From positions 418,750-482,749 of the forward strand of contig JASKMD010000026.1 in assembly GCA_030144725.1 (NCBI GenBank): a DNA stretch of 64,000 nt. The letters are read 5' to 3'. Position 1 is the stretch's first letter. Every line of letters starts with the position of its first letter. The notes beneath the pieces were generated by a model. It was not told where the DNA came from. It worked only from the letters and a program-made list of their open reading frames with translations, and made no database searches. Shown in pieces: positions 23,533-33,833 of the stretch. The stretch comes from Haematococcus lacustris. Its lineage: Eukaryota; Chlorophyta; Chlorophyceae; Chlamydomonadales; Haematococcaceae. Made by a program: the position numbers and the translations under genes.

Positions 23533-24758
23533 GTTGCAATGATGTAGTTATTGCGGTCACCAAGCACACATGCCTCCTTGTCACATGTTGGCCAAGCAAT
23601 ATTCATGTTTGGGTTCTGCCTAGCAGGATACATACGGACCTAGGCTAGGACAACTGCAGAAATGCAATAGGTTTGTTGGATGGGGTGGTTGCGGGTCCAA
23701 ACCTCACCACAAAGTTGACACTGGCAGCGTGTACTCAATGTTGACCTAACGATTGGGAGCACCCACGCCCTGCGATGGCATGGAGGTCCTAGCCCTGTCA
23801 GGCACAATTGAGAGACGGCCATGTCACTTGACACCGCACTTCTGAGGCCTCACGGCACACTACCATGTCACAACCTGCTGCTGGTGAGCCTAGGGCGGTG
23901 AGTCTCGCAGCCGTGTGTAGCCCACGCCCGGGTTTCCCTGGATGAATGCCAGGGTGCCTTGCTCTCACCCTAACCCCGTGACATGCATAGGTCAGCAGCC
24001 AAGCCCACAAAGGCAGTTCCTGCAAGCACCACTAGCTCTTTAAGTGTGTTGTAGGTAGCGGACTTGCCTTGCTCCCTGAGTACAGTAAGCCACCTTGCTG
24101 CGGTGTTGTTGGTTGGGCCTGTCACCCAGGTGTGTCACCGTCCTTTGTGGCTGTGTCCACTGTGGCTTTGTTACTGTCCTCCACGGTTGCACTCAGGTGC
24201 CCCCAGTTAGCAGACAATACACCCCTGGCAAACAAAGCTACGAGGTAAAGCGTGTCTCGTTGATTTCCGTGCGGTGTGCTAGCGCATTACCGACTTAAGT
24301 CATGGCATTCAAATTCATGCGTGTTTTGCTCATGTGGGCCTCACCACAACCGACCGACGTGGCCCAATAGCCTCTGCGAACAGTCAGGGACCGTCGCCGC
24401 TGTAAACACGACTATCATGGCATGCCAAACAGATGCAACTGAGCAGTACGGATGCCGTGGCCACTCTGCAAAGCCCCACAAGGTGTGTTGGCCATTGTTA
24501 TGTTGCCTTGCTGGACAGCTTGTGATAAATCTGTCAAGACCGCCCTGCGCTTGCGTGGCGAGCTCTTGTTCATCTCCGCCGTGGCCCCCTGCTGCTCCTC
24601 AGCTGCAGCAACAAGTGGAGGGGTAAGCAGCTCCAGGGCTACACTAGCACATGCTGCCAGCTGCTGCAAGGGGGGGCCAAAAGGAGCAGTGAGCAGCCCA
24701 TGGGCGGCATCAAGTCCTGCTGCTAGCTGCTGAGGCTCATTAGCACCTCCCCTGCCTC
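23533..24758. other. Intergenic region 3' of NHP2
   Basis: No gene recognised. A tRNA-like T-arm fragment (GCGGGTCCAAACCTC) is at about 23689. Near 24600-24720 the sequence is GC-rich with CTGCTG runs. Confidence 0.4.
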
Positions 24759-24779
24759 ATGCTCATCCACATGCAACGA

Positions 24780-24873
24780 GGTTTATGTGTTACAAATGTG
24801 AGCCATGACAAGATCCTTCAGCTTGAGCTTCAACCACCCCTTCATGACCACCTGCTGGTGGAAGTGAAGGTTT
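24780..24873 (+). CDS. Possible exon upstream of the GCCCC array
   Basis: Plus strand reads VSHDKILQLELQPPLHDH then LLVEVK and ends at a possible GTTTAC donor just before the array. Composition is protein-like and unlike the flanks. If real, its intron holds the whole array plus the Ty3 element, and a following exon could be the one after TTTGCAG at 33843. The family is not recognised. Confidence 0.3.
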
Positions 24874-24878
24874 ACCTG

Positions 24879-27455
24879 CCCGCCCCGCCCCGCCCCGCCC
24901 CGCCCCGCCCCGCCCCGCCCCGCCCCGCCCCGCCCCGCCCCACCCCGCCCCGCCCCGCCCCGCCCCGCCCCGCCCCGCCCCGCCCCGCCCCGCCCCGCCC
25001 CGCCCCGCCCCGCCCCGCCCCGCCCCGCCCCGCCCCGCCCCGCCCCGCCCCGCCCCGCCCCGCCCCGCCCCGCCCCGCCCCGCCCCGCCCCGCCCCGCCC
25101 CGCCCCGCCCCGCCCCGCCCCGCCCCGCCCCGCCCCGCCCCGCCCCGCCCCGCCCCGCCCCGCCCCGCCCCGCCCCGCCCCGCCCCGCCCCGCCCCGCCC
25201 CGCCCCGCCCCGCCCCGCCCCGCCCCGCCCCGCCCCGCCCCGCCCCGCCCCGCCCCGCCCCGCCCCGCCCCGCCCCGCCCCCGCCCCGCCCCGCCCCGCC
25301 CCGCCCCGCCCCGCCCCGCCCCGCCCCGCCCCGCCCCGCCCCGCCCCGCCCCGCCCCGCCCCGCCCCGCCCCGCCCCGCCCCGCCCCGCCCCGCCCCGCC
25401 CCGCCCCGCCCCGCCCCGCCCCGCCCCGCCCCGCCCCGCCCCGCCCCGCCCCGCCCCGCCCCGCCCCGCCCCGCCCCGCCCCGCCCCGCCCCGCCCCGCC
25501 CCGCCCCGCCCCGCCCCGCCCCGCCCCGCCCCGCCCCGCCCCGCCCCGCCCCGCCCCGCCCCGCCCCGCCCCGCCCCGCCCCGCCCCGCCCCGCCCCGCC
25601 CCGCCCCGCCCCGCCCCGCCCCGCCCCGCCCCGCCCCGCCCCGCCCCGCCCCGCCCCGCCCCGCCCCGCCCCGCCCCGCCCCGCCCCGCCCCGCCCCGCC
25701 CCGCCCCGCCCCGCCCCGCCCCGCCCCGCCCCGCCCCGCCCCGCCCCGCCCCCGCCCCGCCCCGCCCCGCCCCGCCCCGCCCCGCCCCGCCCCGCCCCGC
25801 CCCGCCCCGCCCCGCCCCGCCCCGCCCCGCCCCGCCCCGCCCCGCCCCGCCCCGCCCCGCCCCGCCCCGCCCCGCCCCGCCCCGCCCCGCCCCGCCCCGC
25901 CCCGCCCCGCCCCGCCCCGCCCCGCCCCGCCCCGCCCCGCCCCGCCCCGCCCCGCCCCGCCCCGCCCGCCCCGCCCCGCCCCGCCCCGCCCCGCCCCGCC
26001 CCGCCCCGCCCCGCCCCGCCCCGCCCCGCCCCGCCCCGCCCCGCCCCGCCCCGCCCCGCCCCGCCCCGCCCCGCCCCGCCCCGCCCCGCCCCGCCCCGCC
26101 CCGCCCCGCCCCGCCCCGCCCCGCCCCGCCCCGCCCCGCCCCGCCCCGCCCCGCCCCGCCCCGCCCCGCCCCGCCCCGCCCCGCCCCGCCCCGCCCCGCC
26201 CCGCCCCGCCCCGCCCCGCCCCGCCCCGCCCCGCCCCGCCCCGCCCCGCCCCGCCCCGCCCCGCCCCGCCCCGCCCCGCCCCGCCCCGCCCCGCCCCGCC
26301 CCGCCCCGCCCCGCCCCGCCCCGCCCCGCCCCGCCCCGCCCCGCCCCGCCCCGCCCCGCCCCGCCCCGCCCCGCCCCGCCCCGCCCCGCCCCGCCCCGCC
26401 CCGCCCCGCCCCGCCCCGCCCCGCCCCGCCCCGCCCCGCCCCGCCCCGCCCCGCCCCGCCCCGCCCCGCCCCGCCCCGCCCCGCCCCGCCCCGCCCCGCC
26501 CCGCCCCGCCCCGCCCCGCCCCGCCCCGCCCCGCCCCGCCCCGCCCCGCCCCGCCCCGCCCCGCCCCGCCCCGCCCCGCCCCGCCCCGCCCCGCCCCGCC
26601 CCGCCCCGCCCCGCCCCGCCCCGCCCCGCCCCGCCCCGCCCCGCCCCGCGCCCCGCCCCGCCCCGCCCCGCCCCGCCCCGCCCCGCCCCGCCCCCGCCCC
26701 GCCCCGCCCCGCCCCGCCCCGCCCCGCCCCGCCCCGCCCCGCCCCGCCCCGCCCCGCCCCGCCCCGCCCCGCCCCGCCCCGCCCCGCCCCGCCCCGCCCC
26801 GCCCCGCCCCGCCCCGCCCCGCCCCGCCCCGCCCCGCCCCGCCCCGCCCCGCCCCGCCCCGCCCCGCCCCGCCCCGCCCCGCCCCGCCCCGCCCCGCCCC
26901 GCCCCGCCCCGCCCCGCCCCGCCCCGCCCCGCCCCGCCCCGCCCCGCCCCGCCCCGCCCCGCCCCGCCCCGCCCCGCCCCGCCCCGCCCCGCCCCGCCCC
27001 GCCCCGCCCCGCCCCGCCCCGCCCCGCCCCGCCCCGCCCCGCCCCGCCCCGCCCCGCCCCGCCCCGCCCGCCCCGCCCCGCCCCGCCCCGCCCCGCCCCG
27101 CCCCGCCCCGCCCCGCCCCGCCCCCGCCCCGCCCCGCCCCGCCCCGCCCCGCCCCGCCCCGCCCCGCCCCGCCCCGCCCCGCCCCGCCCCGCCCCGCCCC
27201 GCCCCGCCCCGCCCCGCCCCGCCCCGCCCCGCCCCGCCCCGCCCCGCCCCGCCCCGCCCCGCCCCGCCCCGCCCCGCCCCGCCCCGCCCCGCCCCGCCCC
27301 GCCCCGCCCCGCCCCGCCCCGCCCCGCCCCGCCCCGCCCCGCCCCGCCCCGCCCCGCCCCGCCCCGCCCCGCCCCGCCCCGCCCCGCCCCGCCCCGCCCC
27401 GCCCCGCCCCGCCCCGCCCCGCCCCGCCCCGCCCCGCCCCGCCCCGCCCCGCCCC
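24879..27455. repeat. GCCCC pentamer array, about 515 copies
   Basis: About 2.58 kb of almost pure GCCCC. Visible interruptions are one G-to-A change near 24941 and seven or so one- or two-base slips near 25277, 25751, 25965, 26649, 26691, 27068 and 27121. The minus strand is (GGGGC)n, a strong G-quadruplex pattern. All frames stay open for 800-900 codons and are artefacts. The array continues for 27 bp at 33807-33833 on the other side of an inserted Ty3 element. Confidence 0.98.
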
Positions 27456-27663
27456 TGTAGCGTGCTAATAGCACCGCCGATGACCGTTAAACTACCTTGT
27501 AACAGCAGACTGACACGGCCAGGGTTTAGGACATTCCCCCGAGGAGTCGAACCTCTGAAGCAGGCAGGCACGAAGGCACCACCTGCCCCTTTCGCCCACC
27601 ATGTCACACTGCAGTACAAAAGTACACGAGGACCGCGCAACGCTCGAAGAGCCGTTCGCTACA
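27456..27663 (-). repeat. 3' LTR of Ty3 element 1
   Basis: 208 bp, bounded by TGTAGC and GCTACA. It matches the copy at 33600-33806 with only a handful of substitutions and a one-base length difference. On the sense strand it contains GAGGTTCGACTCCTC, a tRNA T-arm-like stem-loop. Confidence 0.96.
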
Positions 27664-27676
27664 TTCCTCCCTCTCC
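27664..27676 (-). other. Polypurine tract of Ty3 element 1
   Basis: GGAGAGGGAGGAA on the minus strand directly abuts the 3' LTR, the expected plus-strand primer site. Confidence 0.85.
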
Positions 27677-27738
27677 ACTCGAGGAACGTCCCGCCCCAGT
27701 GTAAAACACAGGGACTCGCAAAGCTTAAAGAAGCAATG

Positions 27739-30700
27739 CTAGAGCAAACCATGCACCGCATTATATGCAGCCAAAACTTCATCACAGTTCACCAGGTTCG
27801 ACCTAGGCTCCCATGTGTTGTAGGTCTCATCATAACCTTTCCACTTCACAAGGTAGCCACGAGCTCTGCCAGCTCGAACAGCACGGTGATCCAGCAACTT
27901 CTCCACTTCATACAAAGGAGTCTCATCAAGCCAATCCACAGGTGGTGGCAGGTGAGGAAAGTCACTTGTGTATTTACGCAGGAGTGATACATGGAACACA
28001 GGGTGCAACCTGCTCATGGCTGGAGGCAAGTCTAGCTTGACTGCCACATTGTTGACAATGTGCAACACCTTGAAAGGACCCACAAAGCGAGGCAACAACT
28101 TCCTAGCTTTACCTGGTTTGAGCCTCAGGTTCTTGGTACTTAATAGGACCAAGTCTCCTGGGACGTACTTGACTTCCTTGCGACCCTTGTTGGCCATGTG
28201 CGCTTGCCGTCGTTGGGCTACGTCCATGAAATGGCGCGCCTGCCTTACATTTTCTTGCCACCAGTTGGAAAACTCTCTACCAAAGGGACAAGGCACATGT
28301 TCAGGTAACTCAAGCAAGGTGGGTGTCAGTGGAGACTGACCAGTATTTACCAAGAATGGTGTGGATTGTATAGATTCTTGCCAACTGTTGTTCACTGCAA
28401 ACTCAGCCAATGCCAAGTGTAACGGCCAGTCATGCTGAGCTGGAGATATGTAATGTCTCATCATCTCCTCAAGTGTACGGTTATACCGCTCAGTCTGGCC
28501 GTCTGACTCTGGGTGGTAGGCGCTAGATTTACACTCTTTCACACCCAGCAACTTCAGGATAGAGGACCAGAACTGGTTGGTAAAGTGAGAGCCCCTGTCA
28601 GAAATGATTTCACGGGGTACGCCATGGTGTTTAAACACATTATCAATGAACAGGCGGGCAAAGCCCTTAGCATTCATGCTCTCTTTGCATGGCACGAAGT
28701 GAACCATTTTTGACAGCCTATCCACAAACACGGCAATGGCATCATAACCATGATCACCAGTGGGTAGCTTAGTGATAAGGTCCATAGTGATAGATGCCCA
28801 TCTGTCATAAGGGATAGCAAGGGGCATCAGCAGCCCACCTGGTTTGGTGTTGACAGACTTGTTGCGTTGACACGCGTCACAGTTGGCCACATGGTGGCGT
28901 ACCTCTGATCGCATGCGAGGCCACCCACTCCTACAAATTAATCCCTGCGTCCGTCCCTGCGTGTTTCCAACCTTGTCCGATCGGGCTGAAATTTTAATAG
29001 ATGGTAGTTTGCAAAAAGTAAAACATATTTTGCAAGTAAAATATTTTGAAAAAATCAACAGCTGTTGCGCTGTGGCCCGCAACCTATCCCTGCACATCCC
29101 TGCACTCTAGCCACAGGGCCACAGCGCAGCCGCCTTTGATTTTTTGGAAATATTTCATCTGAGAAAATATGTTTTATTTTCTGCAAACTACCATCTATCA
29201 AAATTTCAGCCCGATCGGACAAGGTCGGTCAACACGCAGGGACGGACGCAGGGATTAATTTGTAGGAGTGCCAGAAAACCCTGGAAATGCGCTCCAATGT
29301 CTTGGTGATACCAACATGACCTGCAAACTGAGCATCATGCATCTCCAACAGTATCCTGGCCCTAAGCTCTGGGCAATCAGGTACCACAATCTGTTTCTTG
29401 TCTTTTGTGTGGTATAGACCATGCTCATCCACGTCATACGTGTCAGTGATACTGATGTTAGCAAAGACAGGATCGTTTCTGTAACCAGCTAACAGCTGTT
29501 CAGTCATGTTGACATGATGTAGAGGGTGGACAGGTAGAGGTGGAGGGGCTGGGATGTGTTGGACAACAGGTGGAGTGGCAGCTGGTCGCTGGACAGCATG
29601 TTCACCACTAGCTTCCTCCCCCTCCAAACGACGCTTCTGCCCTCTAGTGACCACCATGACAGGTGAAGCAAGAAGATCCACAGGCTGGTCAGGAATGCGA
29701 GACAGGGGGTCAGCGGGGTTAACTGCACCTGGTAGGTACTCAATGGTGAAGGTGTAGCGGGACAGCAATTCCATCCACCTGGTCTGCTCCTTGACAACGT
29801 CTTCTGATTTGGCAAAGCCACCAGCGGCCTGTGATCTGTGTAGAGGGTAAAGGGAACCCCCTCCAGGTAACAGCGCCACTCTTTACAAGCAGTGACGATG
29901 GCTAAAAGCTCCTGTTCCCCTGTGGAGTAGTTTTTCTCAGCAGGACTGAGCTTTTTGCTTAAATAAGCTAAGGGATGACCATCCTGCATTAAAACTGCTC
30001 CCACACCTTGCAGTGAGGCGTCACAGTATACCTGGAAAGGCTTGGAGATATCTGGGATCCTGAGTAGTGGCACCTTAGATACAGCATGCTTAAGGGCATG
30101 AAATGCTTGCAGCTTATCATCAGGCCAGTGCTTCCAATCATATTTAAGACCTTCTTTGCCAGTCAGATCAGTCAGCGGTGCAGCCAATGCGCTAAAGTTA
30201 TGAACAAACTTGCGCACAAAGTTTGCCGCACCCAGAAAGCGCTGCAAGGCAGTGAGACTGTTGGGGACTGGCCATGTGGTGATAGACTGAATCTTATCAG
30301 GATCTACAGCCACACCACGGTCACTCACAATGTGCCCCAAGAACTTGAGGGCTGTCTTCATGAACTCACATTTGCTTAGCTTGGCAAAGAACTTGTGCTT
30401 GCGTAGAAGGTCCAGGACCCTCCTCAGATGCACGAAGTGCTCATCCACAGTCTTTGACATGACAAGAATGTCATCTAGATACACAAGAGCACAGTCGTTA
30501 ATAACATCAGCAAAGGAGTCATTCATCACACGTTGAAACGTTGCAGGCGCATTGGTCAAACCAAAACATAGCACCTTATACTGATAATGACCATCTGGGG
30601 TTCTGAAGGCTGTCTTTGGCACATCTTCAGCTGGAATCCTGATTTGATGGTACCCAGCCTGCAGGTCTAGAGATGAGAAGACGGTGCAGCCTGCCAACTT

Positions 30701-31699
30701 GTCAAACAAGTCATCTATACGAGGCAAGGGGTACTGGTCTCTGAGAGTCTGCTTATTCAGCTGCCGATAGTCCACACACATCCTTAACTCACCACTCTTT
30801 TTCTTGACGAACAACACCGGGGCTGCGTATGGAGAAGAAGATGGCTCAATGATGCCTTGGGCCAAGAAGGCTGTGATCTGCTTCTTCATCTCTGCAAGCT
30901 CAGGCTGGGTCATTCTGTAGGCTGGCAGCGCTGGAGGCTTACAGCCTGGCTGCAAAGGGATGGTGTGACCAATAGGCCTCTCAGGTGGCAGTCCATTAAA
31001 TGGCGCAAACACATCTGAGTACTCATTGATTAGATCTTTGAGTTTGGTAGATACCACAGGAGGCACAGAGTCAGGTGTGTTGAGCTGTTCTGCACTGATC
31101 ATGGCCACTAAGGCATGCCCACCTTTCCTCAACCATGAAGCTGCTCGGCTGGCTGAGATGGTATGGGTACCATGCCTGGCCATGACATGGGCGCAGTGGG
31201 ATGCCTTGATAGGCTCTGAGGGCTGACACCTGAGCACAGCTGAGTTGTTAGACAACTGCATGGTGACGGTGCGCGTCAAATAATCCAGCAAAGCACCATT
31301 AGCTGTGAGCCAGTTGCTGCCCATTAACACATCAAAAGCTGAAAACATTTCAGGCATGACCAGCAGTTCACACTTGGCTGTCAAGCTCTGCACATGCAAC
31401 TCAACGGTAACAGCATGCGTGCAAAGCACCGGCTGTCCATTGGCCACAGAGAACTCACGCGGTTGTGTCAACCTGTAGCTGCTCAGCCTGCACTTCTCAA
31501 CAGCAGCACAATTAATGAAGCTTGCCGCTGAACCACTGTCAAACAGCATGGTGCAGGCTATGCCATTCACACTACCAGAAAAAGAGAAGTGTAAGACACT
31601 GTTATCTGCAAGTGCTTGTGGCTTGGGTGTAGACACACCACACAAGGGCACGCTGCAGCAGGCTCCAACACAGATCTGGCCGTCTGGCTGGGCAACACA
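27739..31699 (-). pseudogene. pol: pol of Ty3 element 1 (PR-RT-RNaseH-IN-chromodomain), broken
   Basis: The reading frame follows the gag stop without a frame change. Domains in order: aspartic protease (LFDSGSAASFIN), reverse transcriptase (FVKKKSGELRMCVDYRQLNK, FSSLDLQAGYHQIR, LVYLDDILVMS), RNase H (VYCDASLQGVGAVL, YTDHRPL), integrase zinc finger (histidines in HDAQFAGHVG, cysteines in CDACQ), integrase core ([33 protein letters not shown]), a GPF motif ([10 protein letters not shown]) and a C-terminal chromodomain ([17 protein letters not shown]). A base is missing near 29795 after the QKTLSR segment, shifting the frame. The integrase is split at 28926-29270 by a foldback element. Not expected to make a functional polyprotein. 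Confidence 0.93.
28926..29270. mobile_element. 345 bp foldback (MITE-like) element inside the integrase
   Basis: Long terminal inverted repeats begin CACTCCTACAAATTAATC and extend through CCCTGCGTCCGTCCC. A second inverted block (TTGTCCGATCGGGCTGAAAT type) makes almost the whole element a hairpin around a centre near 29100. Flanks are CC on both sides, and removing the element plus one CC restores the integrase reading frame, so the likely target duplication is 2 bp. CACT termini and a 2 bp duplication point to a non-autonomous CACTA/Mirage-type (CMC) transposon; no transposase is present. It is more AT-rich than its host. Confidence 0.88.
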
Positions 31700-33553
31700 T
31701 CACTTCCTCTTATCATAGGAGCTAGCAGGCCTGCGGGGGGGGCTGCGCTCACGCTTGGAACCCCTGGGTGGGTAGCTGCCACCACCTCCATGGCCACCGC
31801 TACGACCATAACCACCACCATGACCGCTGCCACCACCACCCTGGCCACCATGCCCTCCACCACCAGGACCATCCCCACCATCACCATGCCCACCGGTAGC
31901 AGCCGACTCGGCGACAGGGCGAGGGAAGCCTGTGATACGGCGTGCCTCCTCACATGTCAGGTGCTTGAGAGGGCACACCAGGCGGAAGTGGCCTGGGTCC
32001 CAGCAGTGATGGCACGCGAAACCTGGGCGGGGACGAGGTCCAATCTCCCTGGACCGATAGGGTGCTGGGCGTCCGGCTGCATGGGGGTGATACCCGCCCT
32101 GAGATCCTGGCCGGCTGCCGCCGGCATAGCCTCCAGAGTTGCTGCTCGTGACACGTGCATTCGCAACCGGGCGGACACCTGCACTCACGTACTGCCGTGC
32201 AACAGCAGCAACAGGTGGGGGGGGTCGACGTCCACCTTGAGAGGCTGCAACAGAGTGTAACACACGCTGGGCATTCAGGGCTGACTGGATGGCATCATTC
32301 AGTGATGGTGTGGGCATGAGTGACACATCTTGCGCCACCCTAGTGTGCAGCTCGGTGGTGAGACCCCTGACAAATGTGGTGACAAGCATGGATGGTTGCA
32401 TGCAATTAGCACCAGCATATGTGAGCGTGTTCCTAAACTCCGTAATGTAGGAGTTAAGGGTACTCCCATGCGTCATACGCAGGGCATTGGGATCCAGAAG
32501 TTTCCTGCGGTGCACTTCGGATTCATTGCGCAAGTCATCGCCAGCCATCTCCATGAAATGGACACGCAGGTATGGCCATGTGGGTCTGCCATTATGCAAC
32601 AACATGTATGCATTTCTGGTAGCAGGGTACCACACTTCACGTGCTCTTCCTGACAGGAAATTGGGCATGGCTTCAGCAGGGTCAATGCCTAGGTATGCGC
32701 AATGCACCTCTAAGTCTTCACAGAACACTTCTGCCACTCTGCCACCTGTAAGACAGTTGTCTGTCCACTTATCTGGACCTGGTACCTTGACCCTGTGAGC
32801 AACTGGCTTCTCAGTGGGTGCATTAGATGCAGGCAAGGCATTTCCAGTGCCAGCAGCAGTTGTGGTAGAAACCGGTGTGCCAGTAGGTACAGCAGCATTG
32901 TGCAATGCAGCAGCAGTAGAGACTGGTGCGACATTCATGCCAATAAGTGCGGTTCGTGCAGAAGCACTGCCAGGTGCAACGTATTGACTGCGAATGCTGG
33001 CCACCGACTTGGGATTGCTTACCACAGCGTCGGCCTGTCCGTGGATACGGTCCAGCTCGGCGATGCTGCTGCGTAGAGTAGCTGCCTCCGTTTGGGCGGC
33101 TTCCATCGAAGCTGTAACAGCGTTCAGCTGCAGGCGTAGTCGCGCCGCCTCCTCAGCATGGGCGGTTGAAGTGTTTGCAGGCGGAGGCGTCAAGAGGGCG
33201 TCTACGTAAGACGCTGGAGCCGTTGTAGCAGCTGGCTGTGCCTTAGCAGCGGCTTGGGCAGCATCTTCCACAGGCTTAAACAATGCCAGAGCCTCAGGCG
33301 CCGCGAGGATCTTAGATAAGAGCTGGTTCACAAGCGCGGCCGTCTGGGCAGTAGAAAGTCCAGGCAGGTTAGCAAGAGGCGAAGCACCACTCACTGGAGG
33401 CAGCGTTGGCCCAGTTGAAACCGGCGCTCCTGCCAGGGGTGAAGCCTCCGCTCCCGCTGGTCCAGCAGGCAAGATTGCCTGGCCACCAGGAGTGGTGGTC
33501 TCAGTTGGGGGTTCGCCAGAAGGCGGAGTTGCGTTAGATTCAGTCATGTCCAC
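31700..33553 (-). CDS. gag: gag of Ty3 element 1
   Basis: 617 residues, ATG at 33553. A Pro/Ala-rich start leads to a capsid-like region (VPGPDKWTDNCL, FLSGRAREVWYP, YITEFRNTLTYAG) and one CCHC zinc knuckle (CHHCWDPGHFRLVC), then a Gly/His-rich tail ending in SSYDKRK. It binds and packages the element RNA. It stops at TGA (31702-31700), directly followed in the same frame by pol. Intact as far as seen. Confidence 0.93.
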   Translation of the reverse strand: MDMTESNATPPSGEPPTETTTPGGQAILPAGPAGAEASPLAGAPVSTGPTLPPVSGASPLANLPGLSTAQTAALVNQLLSKILAAPEALALFKPVEDAAQAAAKAQPAATTAPASYVDALLTPPPANTSTAHAEEAARLRLQLNAVTASMEAAQTEAATLRSSIAELDRIHGQADAVVSNPKSVASIRSQYVAPGSASARTALIGMNVAPVSTAAALHNAAVPTGTPVSTTTAAGTGNALPASNAPTEKPVAHRVKVPGPDKWTDNCLTGGRVAEVFCEDLEVHCAYLGIDPAEAMPNFLSGRAREVWYPATRNAYMLLHNGRPTWPYLRVHFMEMAGDDLRNESEVHRRKLLDPNALRMTHGSTLNSYITEFRNTLTYAGANCMQPSMLVTTFVRGLTTELHTRVAQDVSLMPTPSLNDAIQSALNAQRVLHSVAASQGGRRPPPPVAAVARQYVSAGVRPVANARVTSSNSGGYAGGSRPGSQGGYHPHAAGRPAPYRSREIGPRPRPGFACHHCWDPGHFRLVCPLKHLTCEEARRITGFPRPVAESAATGGHGDGGDGPGGGGHGGQGGGGSGHGGGYGRSGGHGGGGSYPPRGSKRERSPPRRPASSYDKRK

Positions 33554-33577
33554 GGTTACAAGGCGGCGTTGACACGC

Positions 33578-33595
33578 AACCTAGGTCGGAAACCA
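33578..33595 (-). other. Primer-binding site of Ty3 element 1
   Basis: Four bases after the 5' LTR, the minus strand reads TGGTTTCCGACC, complementary to a tRNA 3' end GGTCGGAAACCA. The same core follows the LTRs of the other two LTR elements in this window. Confidence 0.75.
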
Positions 33596-33599
33596 AAGA

Positions 33600-33806
33600 T
33601 GTAGCGTGCTAATAGCACCGCCGATGACCGTTAAACTACCTTGTAACAGCAGACTGACATGGCCAGGGTTTAGGACATTCCCCCGAGGAGTCGAACCTCT
33701 GAAGCAGGCAGGCACGAAGGCCCACCTGCCCCTTTCGCCCACCATGTCACACTGCAGTACAGAAGTACACAATGACCGCGCAACGCTCGAAGAGCCGTTC
33801 GCTACA
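33600..33806 (-). repeat. 5' LTR of Ty3 element 1
   Basis: 207 bp, same ends and sequence as the 3' LTR at 27456-27663. The right flank returns directly to the GCCCC array. Confidence 0.96.
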
Positions 33807-33833
33807 GCCCCGCCCCGCCCCGCCCCGCCCCGC

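Larger units (their letters stand above)
27456..33806 (-). mobile_element. Ty3-type chromovirus LTR retrotransposon (element 1), defective
   Basis: Complete architecture on the minus strand. 5' LTR 33806-33600; primer-binding site from 33595 (TGGTTTCCGACC); gag 33553-31700; protease, reverse transcriptase, RNase H, integrase and chromodomain down to 27739; purine tract GGAGAGGGAGGAA at 27676-27664; 3' LTR 27663-27456. Flanks are GCCCC on both sides (27451-27455 and 33807-33811), consistent with a 5 bp target duplication, though the target is itself a GCCCC array so this cannot be proven. Two lesions disable it: a one-base loss near 29795 and a 345 bp insertion at 28926-29270. The LTRs are nearly identical, so the insertion is recent. 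Confidence 0.95.

Noticed and set aside
24759..27704. Frames of 890-980 codons (PAPPR and GGAGR repeats)
   Set aside because: Frame-open translation of the GCCCC array; no conserved protein is present.
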